A stretch of DNA of 64,000 nucleotides from Lutjanus erythropterus (taxonomy: Eukaryota; Chordata; Actinopteri; Lutjaniformes; Lutjanidae): contig CM034602.1 of NCBI GenBank assembly GCA_020091685.1, forward strand, positions 3,046,219-3,110,218, read 5' to 3'. The translations under genes were made by a program, and so were the position numbers. Of the stretch, positions 1-64,000 are shown piece by piece (the stretch's first letter is position 1; each line of letters starts with the position of its first letter). Below the pieces are notes generated by a model. It was not told where the DNA came from. It did not search any database and saw only the letters and a program-made list of their open reading frames with translations.

Positions 1-215
1 TTCCTTTTATTGTTCTCGCTTTCATTTTACGTTGATTAACTGTCACACACTCATTCAACGGTGAAAATCCACCTCTTGTAATTCAGTTTCTGCAGTATTT
101 TCCACTAAAGCAGGTCAGGTCTCCGTTAATGATGTACATAATCCATTTTGACCACATTCCCCTAAATTTGTCTGTTTGCATTTTTGTAGAAAATGTGTTT
201 CTCTATTGTGTAGAT

Positions 216-1128
216 CAGGGGTGCTCACACTTTTTCGGCTTGCGAGCTACTTTTAAAATGGCCAAGTCAAAATGATCTACCTACATTAAAAATGAGGAGG
301 CAGACTCACAGCCCAGTCCACCCACCCCGAAAATGATCAAGACAGCAGCAGCACCCCCAGATTGTGCCCGCCGGGACCGGGACATCAGCTGTGCACCTGC
401 AACTCAAGCTAACGTCCCAGGTCAAAATGCTAGTATTTCAGAGGCACCGCATCAAACAACTAGCTTCACATTTCCGGGAAGGTCATTTGGTAAAGAAACG
501 TTTTGTCGGTCATTCAGTGCGAGCTGGTTTAGCAAATGGAGATGGCTCCATTATATTGAGGACGGCGATCGCGTTGTTTGTTTCATGTTCATGGAGATGT
601 TTTGGACAGTCTGGACATTGGCAGCCTAATGAGGAGCTTCATCAGCGCCAACCCGGAGAGGAAAGCCACATTTGGAGTTGTGTGACGCCGGTCAGACACT
701 TTTCTTTTCTAATGCTGCCGCCGCGCAGCACACGGCGCCGTTACACACAGAGTTCAGCACCACAGTGACATGGACAGCAGCCGTGACAAATTGTTTATGG
801 TTGACAAGGTGATCGGCACCATGGACAGTTATACAGACAGATTTTTGCAGTCTTAATTACTGTGCGGGTATTTTTTAATCATTATTATCAATGCAGGGAG
901 TTGCGAGTGCAGCGCAGAGCTTTTTTTTTCTCAGCCCCCTCCTGCTGAGAATATGTTCCCGCGGCTATGTCTCACACTGGCTGCCCTGTACGTCAGTCAA
1001 GTGGCAAATGCCATACTGGGGATGGATGATAGGCTAACATCTAATTTTCTTGTTGAATGTCATGCGATCTACCCACACTACCTTTGCGATCGACCAGTCG
1101 ATCGCGATCGACGTATTGGGCACCCCTG
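216..1128. mobile_element. Non-autonomous hAT element with 8-bp target duplication
   Basis: 913 bp bounded by CAGGGGTGC at the left and its inverse GCACCCCTG at the right. It is flanked by a perfect direct repeat GTGTAGAT (208-215 and 1129-1136), the hAT signature. The interior has no intact transposase; its reading frames are short. Sub-terminal CGATCGACCAGTCGATCGCG at 1088-1107 is itself palindromic. Confidence 0.88.
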
Positions 1129-1879
1129 GTGTAGATTGTTGTGTTAGAGCATCTGGTTGTAACCACTTCCTAGTCAAGGTTTATTTTCCCTCCAATAAGT
1201 AATATTCTCATTAAGTGTTTGTCTGCTGTAGTCTGAATATTCAGTGTTATAATACACGTTGTCTGAGCATCTAATGGAATAATGACTTGAGGTAAAAAGT
1301 TTTGAGCTCTCAGAATAAATAACTGTCATGTTGTCAAGGTTAGGAATGTGCTTGCACTGTTCATGCCCCTTGAAAAACGCCTGATTTCTGAAGGTAGAAT
1401 CAGGAAGATTTATCAGTTGCTGTTTGTAAATGCACTAGTATGATAGTTGAGTTTAATTCCTGTGAAGTCAAATTCAGACGTTTTGGTTTGGTAAAACGTC
1501 CAGAGCACAGCAGAATAATGAGAAAATAAGAAGGTACGGGTGGAGGGCAGGGTCAGGATGCAGGCGCTGCAACACACCTCTGGTGTGTCGTGGGTGATGA
1601 TTGAGAGGGATTATTTTTATATGAGTCTATGCATTGTTTTCTCAGAAAATCCTGCGTAGTTTGCATTTAACATAATCTGGGGTTTAATCTTAGTCACTCA
1701 TGTAAACCAAAAATCTTTTTATATTTGAAATGAAACGATCCCGTCATCATATTTGTCATTCAATTCAGAAGTCCTCTATTGATCCCTTTGTCTGGAAATC
1801 ATTATTAAATAACTGTGAACGAAACATACAATCAAAGTTCATATGAGCAGCTGATAAAACAAACAAACTGCAATTGTAT

Positions 1880-1975
1880 TTCCAGTAAAAATTTAGACCA
1901 AACAACTAATCAGTTAATAGAGAAAATAATCGGCAGATAAATCGATATGGAGATAATCATTATTTGCAGCCTTGA
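1880..1975 (-). mobile_element. Terminal fragment of a hAT-type MITE
   Basis: Reading the - strand, the piece starts at a GGCTGCAAATAATGATT-like end and runs through repeated AATCGAT/TTATTTTC words, the teleost GGGCTGCAACTAACGATT repeat end. No partner end is seen nearby. A second end of the same type is at 50950-51022. Confidence 0.4.
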
Positions 1976-2605
1976 TGATATTGATAAGTATGTTTTTTGT
2001 TTTGTGTATAATCGCCTGTGTTTTCTTTACCTTACTATGAGCACTTTATATCCACAGAAGCTGTGGGTCCTCTTCTGCAGAGTCGCTGTGTTGCACCACC
2101 CTGTTTCTACAGGAGCCCAGTGTGGACAAACTAAACACTGGCTCTACATACGGCTTTTAACATTTTGTGCAAGTTTTGCGTCCAACATAGTTTTTCTTAT
2201 ATGTTTGAAAGGGGAGCGTGAGATGAGGTGTTTGCAGTCTGTAAGCTTGTCGTTAAATCTCACCAGATCACACACACTGGTCCTTTAAATTGATCCAATA
2301 AAATGTTTTATTTGCAGCTAAACCTCCAACAGCTTATGAGGACAATTTGGAGATTAGTGTCATGCTGTTCATTTTATTTCTCCATGTTGCAGTTGGTCTT
2401 TAACACAGTGTGATGAGGAAAAAACAAAGGTTGCTCCGGGTTGCATTTAACAGTGTTAACAGTCTTATAAGCAGAAGGTTCTACTGTTGATTTGTCTTTG
2501 AGCAGCTCTCAGTGTGATTGTGTCTCTATCTGTGTGGAAAATTTTTAGAAAACAGTCCTATAGGACGCATTTCATATAAATTATGCCCCATACATCAAAC
2601 TCCCA

Positions 2606-2706
2606 GAGTGCACTGTGTTTTCATGAAGATCCTGAGGGAAAACTGCCGTCAGCTGACAGTATTCCCTCAGGAACTTCATAAAAAGACACACGGACTCTCC
2701 TCTGTT
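2606..2706. repeat. Imperfect palindrome of about 100 bp
   Basis: The arm around CATGAAGATCCTGAGGGAA (2622-2640) pairs with TTCCCTCAGGAACTTCAT (2662-2679), meeting near TCAGCTGA (2649-2656). Weaker pairing extends outward through AGAGTGCACTGTG. Both strands therefore encode nearly the same peptide by symmetry. Could be a fold-back element; no target duplication was recognised. Confidence 0.7.
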
Positions 2707-5700
2707 TCTATCCACAACTCCGAGCAGAGAGATTATTCCCTGTGCGCGGAAACGACTGCTTTCAATCATCTCCTATCAGCTGTCTAATTTAGAATTTAAC
2801 ATTAATTAACGTGTTCAACCCTCAATTTAAATGTAAGTCGTATTACAGCATTAACCCCCAACACCGAGGGCACATTCAGCCCTGCCTAAATGTAGTAAGA
2901 CATTATTTAACGGTATTGCACTGAACATCCTGTTGTTTCACACAAGTGTCCTGCACTGCAACGCCTTTTTAATACGGCGGTGTTTATATATATGACGCTG
3001 CTGATTGGGTAACACCTCTGACACACCCACCAAATGAGAGAAAACGTACCTCAGAGCCTGTTGCACACGTTCCACAGTGTTTTCAGATTGAACCTGCCCC
3101 AAGTTGGTGCTCAGAACTCACTTTCCAGATACAAAACACACTTAAAATTATCTTGTCAAAACCAGGAGAAATAAACCTAAACAACAAAAAACAATCAAAC
3201 AAAAAAACTAACAGAGGCTCTAAAACTAAAAAAAATGGATTGGAAAACCTTGTTGTTCTTTTGTCCACATGTTGAACTGCCCTCCCCAGAATTCACCTGT
3301 CAGACAGTCCAGGTGCTGCTGCTGTAGTTGCTCATACTAACAGCTTCATTAGCATGAACCTGTCGGACAGTGTTAGAGTGAAGCAGCAGAGGCTCCCTGC
3401 AGCAGGACGTTTCTGGAGGACACGCTCTCCCTCCTCCACCACCACCATCTGTGTGGCCAGCATGGCTCGTCGGCCACCGACCACCCCCACCCACCCCTCC
3501 ATCAGCCCGGTCACCTTCTACCCTGACCCACATTTACTAGCCGACTGACCACTGCAGGCCTGGACAGAGACCACCGTGTCCTCTGGTTTCAAACACACCC
3601 TGAAAACATAGAGGGAAAATTACGTTGTTTTGTTTTTTTTTGCCAAATTCTCTGCAAATCCTCCCTACAAAGATGAATGTGTGGATATGTTTTTTATTAT
3701 ACTGTTGTCACTAAATTGCTTGTTGGTTCAAATGCCTGATGAGAGCTGTGTTCATGGACCTGGGGTGGTTTTGTGAAAATGATTCTTGTCCAGAGTCACA
3801 GCAGCAACAGATCTCCAAGACAGACTGATTTTTGAAGGTTAGATTGTATTGTATGTCCAGACCAACTTACCAACCTAGCAGCACGGGCTGCTGTGATAAC
3901 TACGTACACTGGTGACATGGCTTTCCAATGTGGAAGCGTGAGAAAAGGCTTTTGCCATCATCTCGTCCTCCCAAACAATCACACTGTCAGTGCAGAACTC
4001 CACCATCACACCAGACAAGCTTGTCGGAGGCTGGTATACATTGCGATGCTCGGCCGCTCTGATGCACTTCCGTCACTCTGGATTTGATGCTGTTGTGTGT
4101 GGCACAAAAGAAACTTTGAGTGTCCGCATGCCTGTAGAAATCCGACTGGAAGCTGGCAGTCTGAACCAGAACTTTGACATTTGGGACTGCTGTTTTTCTC
4201 TTGTTTTTTCTCTTGCAATGTTCTTTTTAACGATATTGGTTGGACTTGAGTTTTTGTTCAGATAATTATGTTTGCTGCATTTTCAGACCAAAAACAGCTC
4301 TGACTTGTTTTGTTCATGTTGCTTCACATACGTTGCTCAGAGCTGAAACGAGATTTCAAACTGAGGCAGTTGCTGATCACTTGCGGCCCCTCGTGGCCGG
4401 TTTAGAAGAGTGAGAAGTCAGACAGTTTACATCCAGACTCATGTAATGTCTGTAGTGTAGTTTGAAGCAATTTAACATGGAACTTGCCATGATATTGATC
4501 TTCACCTAGAGACTATTTTTGACAATCATTTCTGACACAGATTTGTAGTTTCAAGTTACGTCACTGCAGGTCGCGGTCTCCACCACTGACCATTTGACCT
4601 TCTTTCTGTTAGTTGTAACTCTCAAAATTAGATGATGGCCGTGTTGTGTCGGTCAGATTTGGCTTCAATCTGCTGGACAGATCAGCCTCAGCAGGATCAG
4701 GATCAGCTGATTAGATTTTGGAGGTGATCTTGATGGAGGATTTAATATTTTTGGTGACAGATGGAAAGTGCAGGTACATAAACTGACCAAAGTCATCAGT
4801 GGCGCCTTAAAGGTCCAGTATGTGGGCTAATATTTATGGGGATTCATTGGCCACTAAATCATACACACTGTTCCTCCATTTTAATGACTGACTCTTGACA
4901 TTATTAGCATGATACAGGTTGATTTATACAGCAACTAAAGGCCAGAACTCATAACCTACAAGAATATCTCTGTGTAAGTTCATTGTGGTTGGAGTCTGAG
5001 TACTACAACATGTCACATCCCACTGAGACTGCCGGTGTGTTTTTGTGTGTGATGTGATGTTTAAAGCTCTTTTGTTAAGAGCCTGAGATAAAAGACTGAA
5101 AAGTAAATCTGTAGAGTGCTGGAGGACACACAGACGGATTTATTGTATGGAGGATTGTTACTTCAGAGTGACCAGCAGTTCGAGACGTTATCCGGAAACT
5201 GAAAGACTACAGATCCAAGTCTGAGTTTATCAGCTTCATGCCCTTACAGTATGTTGCAGAAGTAAACTACAGAAGCCCGACTTGACTCTTTTTATACGTT
5301 ATTAGATCTGCATCAAACACCAACGTGTGGTTGTTTAAAGCTGCCACAAGAACTTTCACATTGTGTTCAGCTTGGAGGCCTCTGTTGACAAAAGCGGTTT
5401 TGTTTCCATCATAATAACCATAAAATATAACTTCAAAAATAAAATGATCTGAATCAAAATGTCTTCATGTTCCCTTTTAACCGGCTAACGTACGACTAAC
5501 ATAACAGCTAACATAGTAAGAAGAAAAATACCAAGGTAACAGAAAGTACTACGAGTCAGTAATGATAACATGGGAAAAATATTATAAGAGCAATTTGAAT
5601 CTTATTTAAATGAAAGATGTACAGAAGTATAAAGAATATTTGTAATGTGAAAATGAAACCTGGAACAAACCTGCAATGTATTTTTAAACTTACACACACA

Positions 5701-5701
<1 letters not shown>

Positions 5702-5769
<68 letters not shown>
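5702..5769. repeat. (TG)34 microsatellite
   Basis: Uninterrupted TG run followed by an imperfect TG/GCATG stretch to about 5800. Forms one arm of an inverted set with the CA run at 5881. Confidence 0.97.
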
Positions 5770-5770
<1 letters not shown>

Positions 5771-5878
5771 ATGTGTGTGTGTGTGTGCGCATGTGTCCAT
5801 GTAAGTCTGCACTGAGAGGATTAATGTCGAGAACAGATGGATCAATAAACTCCTCTGTTGTTCATCACATGCTGAGTG

Positions 5879-5880
<2 letters not shown>

Positions 5881-5940
<60 letters not shown>
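5881..5940. repeat. (CA)30 microsatellite
   Basis: Uninterrupted 60-bp CA run between two TG/GT runs of similar length, so it can pair with either. Confidence 0.97.
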
Positions 5941-5943
<3 letters not shown>

Positions 5944-5969
5944 CTGCTTCAGTGCTGTAAATTGGCAGC

Positions 5970-5971
<2 letters not shown>

Positions 5972-6032
<61 letters not shown>
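5972..6032. repeat. (GT)30 microsatellite
   Basis: 61-bp GT run only 31 bp after the (CA)30 run, giving two inverted 60-bp arms with a short loop. Confidence 0.97.
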
Positions 6033-6034
<2 letters not shown>

Positions 6035-7990
6035 CTCTGTGCTGACTTCAGTCTTCATCCTGTGTGTGTCAGTTTTTACCACCTGGAACAAAATATTCTG
6101 ATAATTTTGATATAATTTTGATAAAAAAAACCAAAATGACCCTAAATGCAACATGACACTTTCAGTTGTAGAAACATTTATTTCACTGACTGAGACACAC
6201 ACGCGCACACACTTTGTTTTTGTCCTCATGTCACATCCAAACAGTTAAAATATGAGAAAACTGAACCCAAACCTGAACTCTGAGCTGTAATTTCTGATTC
6301 ATCATCCAATCAGAGAGCTGAATGCTCCACACTGCTCTGTGTTGTTTTCCCATAAATATACTGATATCTTAATATTGGACTTACAAGTGTTTATTAGTTT
6401 AAACACGATTATTCAGACTGCAAAGTAAATTTTTCGTCTCAGTGTTCGATGCCCAGATCAAAATCAGCTCTTCATGTTTCAGTGCCAGCTCTAAAATTGA
6501 TGGTGCATTTAGTCTGAGCAAACTCTCACACGCATGAAACACAAATGAGAAGAAAATGGTAGTAAAATAAATACAAGTAGAATACATCTGGACACAGGAA
6601 ATAAAGTCAGAGGTGAAAATGACCAAACTTACTTTTTATATGGTTTTATTTTATTGTTGTTAGATTATTGATTTTAGAATTAGAATTGTTTCATTTAAAA
6701 GTCTGTTACTTTACAAATGACCAATTAATTGTTTGCAGCAGTTCACCAACCAGTTTACCAGTTAGACACACTACAGATATCAGAGGCTATAAGTTCAAAA
6801 ATATACAACTGGGACTTCTAATTACATTAATAAATAACTAATATCTAGAAAACAGTGCAAGAAGATACCCAACTTAATGACAAAGATGCTCTTTGACAAA
6901 AGAAGATGCATAATGAGCTGCAGCAGTGTTATGACATGGTACACGTGCTGTATCCTAAGTGGGCGTGGTCTGTCGCTAAAAGTAACGCTTTACTGATTGT
7001 CCATGTAAAACAATACAACACTAGAAACAGTACAGATGTTTTCACTTTATTTTGCTGCTCATTTTTATCTGTTATCATATACTTAATGTTTTGACAGAGC
7101 ATCTTTGGAAGAGATATTTGTGTTGGCTGATCTCTTTATTTGTCTGAAAAATGCCTTTTTTAGTGTTAAAATGTTCAGAAAATATGTAGCTTGTGAAAAA
7201 TGGGTCCAGTATTTACTTCAGTGGTTATTTATGAATGAAAGAATCTGTTATAATCTGTGCTCATGTTGACGTCCCCCATTAGACTGAATGGACTCATGAC
7301 CTGCTGCCGTCTCCTAAAGGGGCGGGGCAGCGGTGAAACCCACATGACGCAAATACGGGAAATGACTCTAAAGTGCACCGACTCCTTTCTGAACTGTCGC
7401 TGATAAATGAGGCTGCACATCAACATAAAAGCATTTAAAAGAAATTTAAATTATAGATTAGAAAAATGAGTGACGGTGGACAGTGGAGGGATAAAGCAGC
7501 CTCTTCCACACCTGTCAGTCACACATTCAGGTGTGCAGAGAGACACACACTGCCATCTCAGATTATTTGTCTTTTCTTTATAACACAAAACAAAACTTCA
7601 ACTTTTGCCGCTGTCAGCTCCCCGTGGCTCTGCTGCAGTTCAAAAACAAACTGCCTCTAGCTCTGTGTGTGTGTATATATGTGTTGTGTTGTTTTGTTTC
7701 GCGTTTCTGTTGTGTTTTTATTGTGAGTTTGTGCTGAGCAGACACCTGCAGCTCTCTGCTGTGACCCAGATGAAGAACAGATTATCTAAATCTCTTTCAT
7801 CACTGTCATATTTAACAGCCTTTTTCTGCTGTTAACCACCGCTGCTGCAATGTGTCACCACGGCAACAGACAGCCAAACTCAAAACACATTAACAAACAA
7901 CAATGACAAGGTGATGATATAAAGTATAATATTTTATGCATAAGCTGTTTAAGGAAACTTAAAGACAGTGAAAGTGATAAACACACTAAC

Positions 7991-8011
7991 AATAATAATA
8001 ATAATAATAAT
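7991..8011. repeat. (AAT)7 microsatellite
   Basis: Seven AAT units within AT-rich sequence just before the LINE remnant. Confidence 0.9.
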
Positions 8012-8097
8012 TGATTTTAGACCCAATTATTCAGTGTAGACTGCGAACTGCTTCCTCCAACAGATATGTGAAATAAAAATTAGATAAGGGGGAGTTG

Positions 8098-8400
8098 TTG
8101 GAGCTATATTCTTTTATTTAAAGACTGCCTCTGACACTGTCGATCATGTTCTGTTTGCAAAGCTTTCAATGTTTAACTTCTCTCCTTAATGCTATTAAAT
8201 GGGTGCAATCCTATCTTAAAAGCTTGAGAACAGAGGGTCAAGATCAATCCTGAGCTGTCATCAGTCTTTAGTTGTGCTATCAGTGTCCCTCAGGGATCAA
8301 TTCTGGGGCCCCTGTTGTTTAGCCTTTTGCCTACATAAAGGATCTTCCCTCCATGTGCCAGGAGACTGAGATTCAAATGTACGCCGATGATTCACATCAT
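8098..8400 (+). pseudogene. Decayed LINE reverse transcriptase fragment
   Basis: Three recognisable reverse transcriptase blocks occur in order but in three different frames: DTVDHVLFAKL (from about 8133), SVPQGSILGPLLF (8282-8320) and MYADDS (8377-8394, the catalytic YADD). Stops and frameshifts separate them, so it is dead. The type is a non-LTR element of the Rex/CR1/L2 kind; family not assigned. Confidence 0.7.
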
Positions 8401-9899
8401 TTATGTAAATGCAGTGGTCAAACAGTAAGCTGCGTGTAAACTCACAGCTGTGATGACTCATGTTACTTGAACGTACAGAAAACAGTTTGTATGTTCTTCA
8501 CTAACAGGTCAGTGATAATGTCGCACCTAATGTTTGTGTTGCAGTGGTGACAGTGGTATCTTATTTCACATTTTAGTCATTAAAATAGAGACAGGACGTT
8601 GTTCAAAAAAGCACTTAATTCACCTACTACCCTTTTTTTTAATCTGTCTGCAGTAATAATATAATTTCAAAAGTAGACTGATGATTAACAAGTAACAAGT
8701 ATTTTGGCAGGAACCACCTCCTGCTCTCAAAAATTGTTTTGGCAAGCTGGGCACACGCCCCCTGTACAACACTGAAACCTGTACAGTCAGTGTACCATCA
8801 GGCCTCAGACATCATCATTTACTGAGTTGGGAAAATGTGCATGGCTCCTCCCCCCTCAGTGCTTTCATAAAGCAGGAAACAACTGAGGACACACACATTA
8901 GGTCTGTGGCCAGAGGGGATTGTATAATACCTATGAGGAGGGCTGCCTTTGACTGTCAGCTTTTTCAGTCAGAGCAGCTCACAGTCTGTCAACACTCACC
9001 TGAGACTGTGACGCACATCATTCATTTATAATCATGGTCCAAGACAGTTCAATGTGTGAGTGCACTCTGTAACTTACTCAAACAACCTGAAGCATACTAT
9101 GTTTTATGTTTTGTTGTTGTTGTTTTAAGCACTTCATCCGTTCTTGTGGGGATGTTCTCCACTTCACAGGAACACTCTGTGTTCTTATGTGCTCTGCAAC
9201 ATGTGCAGTATCACTGCTCCTGTTTTATTGTATTTTATGTGTCTTGGTCGCTGTCATTATACCTGCCTGAGAATTATTATACAATTAGAAATAAATACAC
9301 ATTTAATTGAATCAACCTTACATCAGACCTACCAACATCACAACATTTACAAACACTTGTGTCCAAAATCAGATACTATACACAACAAACCCATCATGTG
9401 TCATTCAACATGTTTTTATGTACACAAACAGTGGTGTGCATGTTTTCACACACACTGCTCAGTGTGTATCACGTTGTTCCTGATACCCTCCTTGCTGGTT
9501 GGAGACATGTAACTCTGGTACCCCGTGCCAACATTGAACTAATTTGAAAAATATATTACGCCCAGCAAAGTGAAACCTAACACTTAGACTTCCTGAAGTG
9601 TTATTGTCGTTACACCAGAGCTGCCTTGGTTGTTGTCTGCTCTTGTTTATTGTTGTTGTTGTCACTATTGTATTGTTTTAGGGCTTGTTAGAGGACTTGC
9701 ATACTGTAACATTTTCCCCATAATAGTGTGCACTTCACTTACCATTGGTTTCGTAGTAAAAAAAAAATCTGTTTTGAGCATGCTAGATAGCATGTTGCAT
9801 GGAATTTCTTTCATTTTCCAAGTATTTCTATCACTCAAACTCTAGCTTAGAGTTGTTAGAGTTGTTCACCTTCTGAATTCAAGTTTCTCTCTTTTACCA

Positions 9900-10309
9900 A
9901 ACTAAAACGACCTTAATTGGCTCGTTAACTCCTCGGGAAACACAATTAATTCAAACTCGACAGAAAAACATGTAAAACTCTCCAAAACCGTCTTTTTTAG
10001 TTTGTCCACCCTTCCAACAATCACCAACTCTGGTTTGGTCAAAATAAATCCTTCATTCACTGCATGAAATGAGTGTAAAGAGTCTGACTCTGCAGGTTGT
10101 TTTCCTCTCAATCCTCTCCCAACTCAGCTCACTCATGGTCGGCTGGTGGGTGTATTGTGCCGCTGAATGAGAGCACGGTGCAGAGCAGAGGCTGTCACTC
10201 TGCAGATTATTACATTAGCAAAATAAAATGATAAATATCGTCCTAGAAATTGGCCAAAAAAGCGATCGTCAATAGGCGATCTTTTCGTCTAATCACCCAA
10301 CCCTACTGT
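9900..10309 (-). mobile_element. Partial hAT-type non-autonomous element
   Basis: The right edge (10290-10309) reads AGGGTTGGGTGATTAGACG on the - strand, a common teleost hAT terminus, followed by GATCGCC/GGCGATC words at 10260-10285. No matching left end was found, so the left boundary is a guess. It ends 150 bp before the first recognised cacna2d4 exon. Confidence 0.4.
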
Positions 10310-10459
10310 AGCTCTCAGCCTTGAGATAATTTATGAAACAGCTCCTCATTGTGTGTTTGTCCACTGTTGTGTTTAGATGTTGACCACAACTACAGATAAT
10401 CATGATGTTGTATTCTTGTTTCGTGTTGATTTATATTTTACTGTCTGTCTGTGTTTCAG

Positions 10460-64000
<53,541 letters not shown>

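Larger units (their letters stand above)
1..10459. other. Region left of the first recognised exon
   Basis: Probably intron 1 of cacna2d4 or 5' flank. I find no signal-peptide exon with the required phase. Contents outside the listed repeats are AT-rich unique-looking sequence with only short chance ORFs. 3300-3545 is GC-rich and Pro/Thr-coding in one frame but matches nothing I know. Confidence 0.6.

Noticed and set aside
953..1147. 64-codon ORF with a signal-peptide-like start, considered as cacna2d4 exon 1
   Set aside because: It lies inside the hAT element and crosses its terminus; no donor in the required phase.
3300..3548. GC-rich Pro/Thr-coding stretch as a possible exon
   Set aside because: No similarity to alpha2delta N-termini and no convincing splice sites.
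5556..6229. Several ORFs of 78-179 codons made of Cys-Val or His-Thr repeats
   Set aside because: They are translations of the TG/CA microsatellites and have no coding value.

Overview
The window is genomic DNA from a ray-finned fish, probably a percomorph teleost. This rests on the gene content, on short GT-AG introns between small exons, on long (CA/GT)n arrays, and on teleost-type repeats: hAT, Tc1/mariner and TTAA-type MITEs plus decayed LINE pieces. The species cannot be named from the sequence.

Two protein-coding genes are supported. The first is cacna2d4, on the + strand from 10460 to the right edge. It encodes the voltage-gated calcium channel auxiliary subunit alpha2delta-4. I place 28 internal exons by canonical splice sites and unbroken reading frame, about 799 codons in all. 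They cover the VWA-N region, the VWA domain with its metal-binding motif, the Cache-like region and the start of the following region. The signal-peptide exon lies to the left of the window or was not recognised. The delta portion and C-terminus lie to the right; only the first two bases of the next exon (63999-64000) are present. Two exons are microexons of 18 and 15 bp.

The second gene is lrtm2, on the - strand from 37429 to 35926, inside the 25.4-kb cacna2d4 intron 33091-58530. It encodes a leucine-rich-repeat single-pass membrane protein. Its first coding exon was not located. From general knowledge, mammalian LRTM2 lies antisense inside CACNA2D4 and LRTM1 lies inside CACNA2D3, so the arrangement is an old one retained here.

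Layout. 1-10459: no recognised exon, but a complete non-autonomous hAT element with an 8-bp target duplication, a palindrome, a large inverted microsatellite cluster and a decayed LINE reverse transcriptase. 10460-33090: 26 cacna2d4 exons, with a Tc1 relic and several MITEs in the introns. 33091-58530: the giant intron, holding lrtm2, LINE and hAT transposase remnants, a Tc1 relic split by later insertions and several MITEs with target duplications. 58531-64000: two more exons separated by nested repeats.

No CRISPR array, operon, rRNA or functional tRNA is visible, and I see no clearly new multi-gene system. The most interesting signals are a 15-bp in-frame microexon with UGC motifs before its acceptor, a (TG)25 tract abutting the acceptor of a frame-neutral exon, and layered transposon insertions that can be ordered in time.
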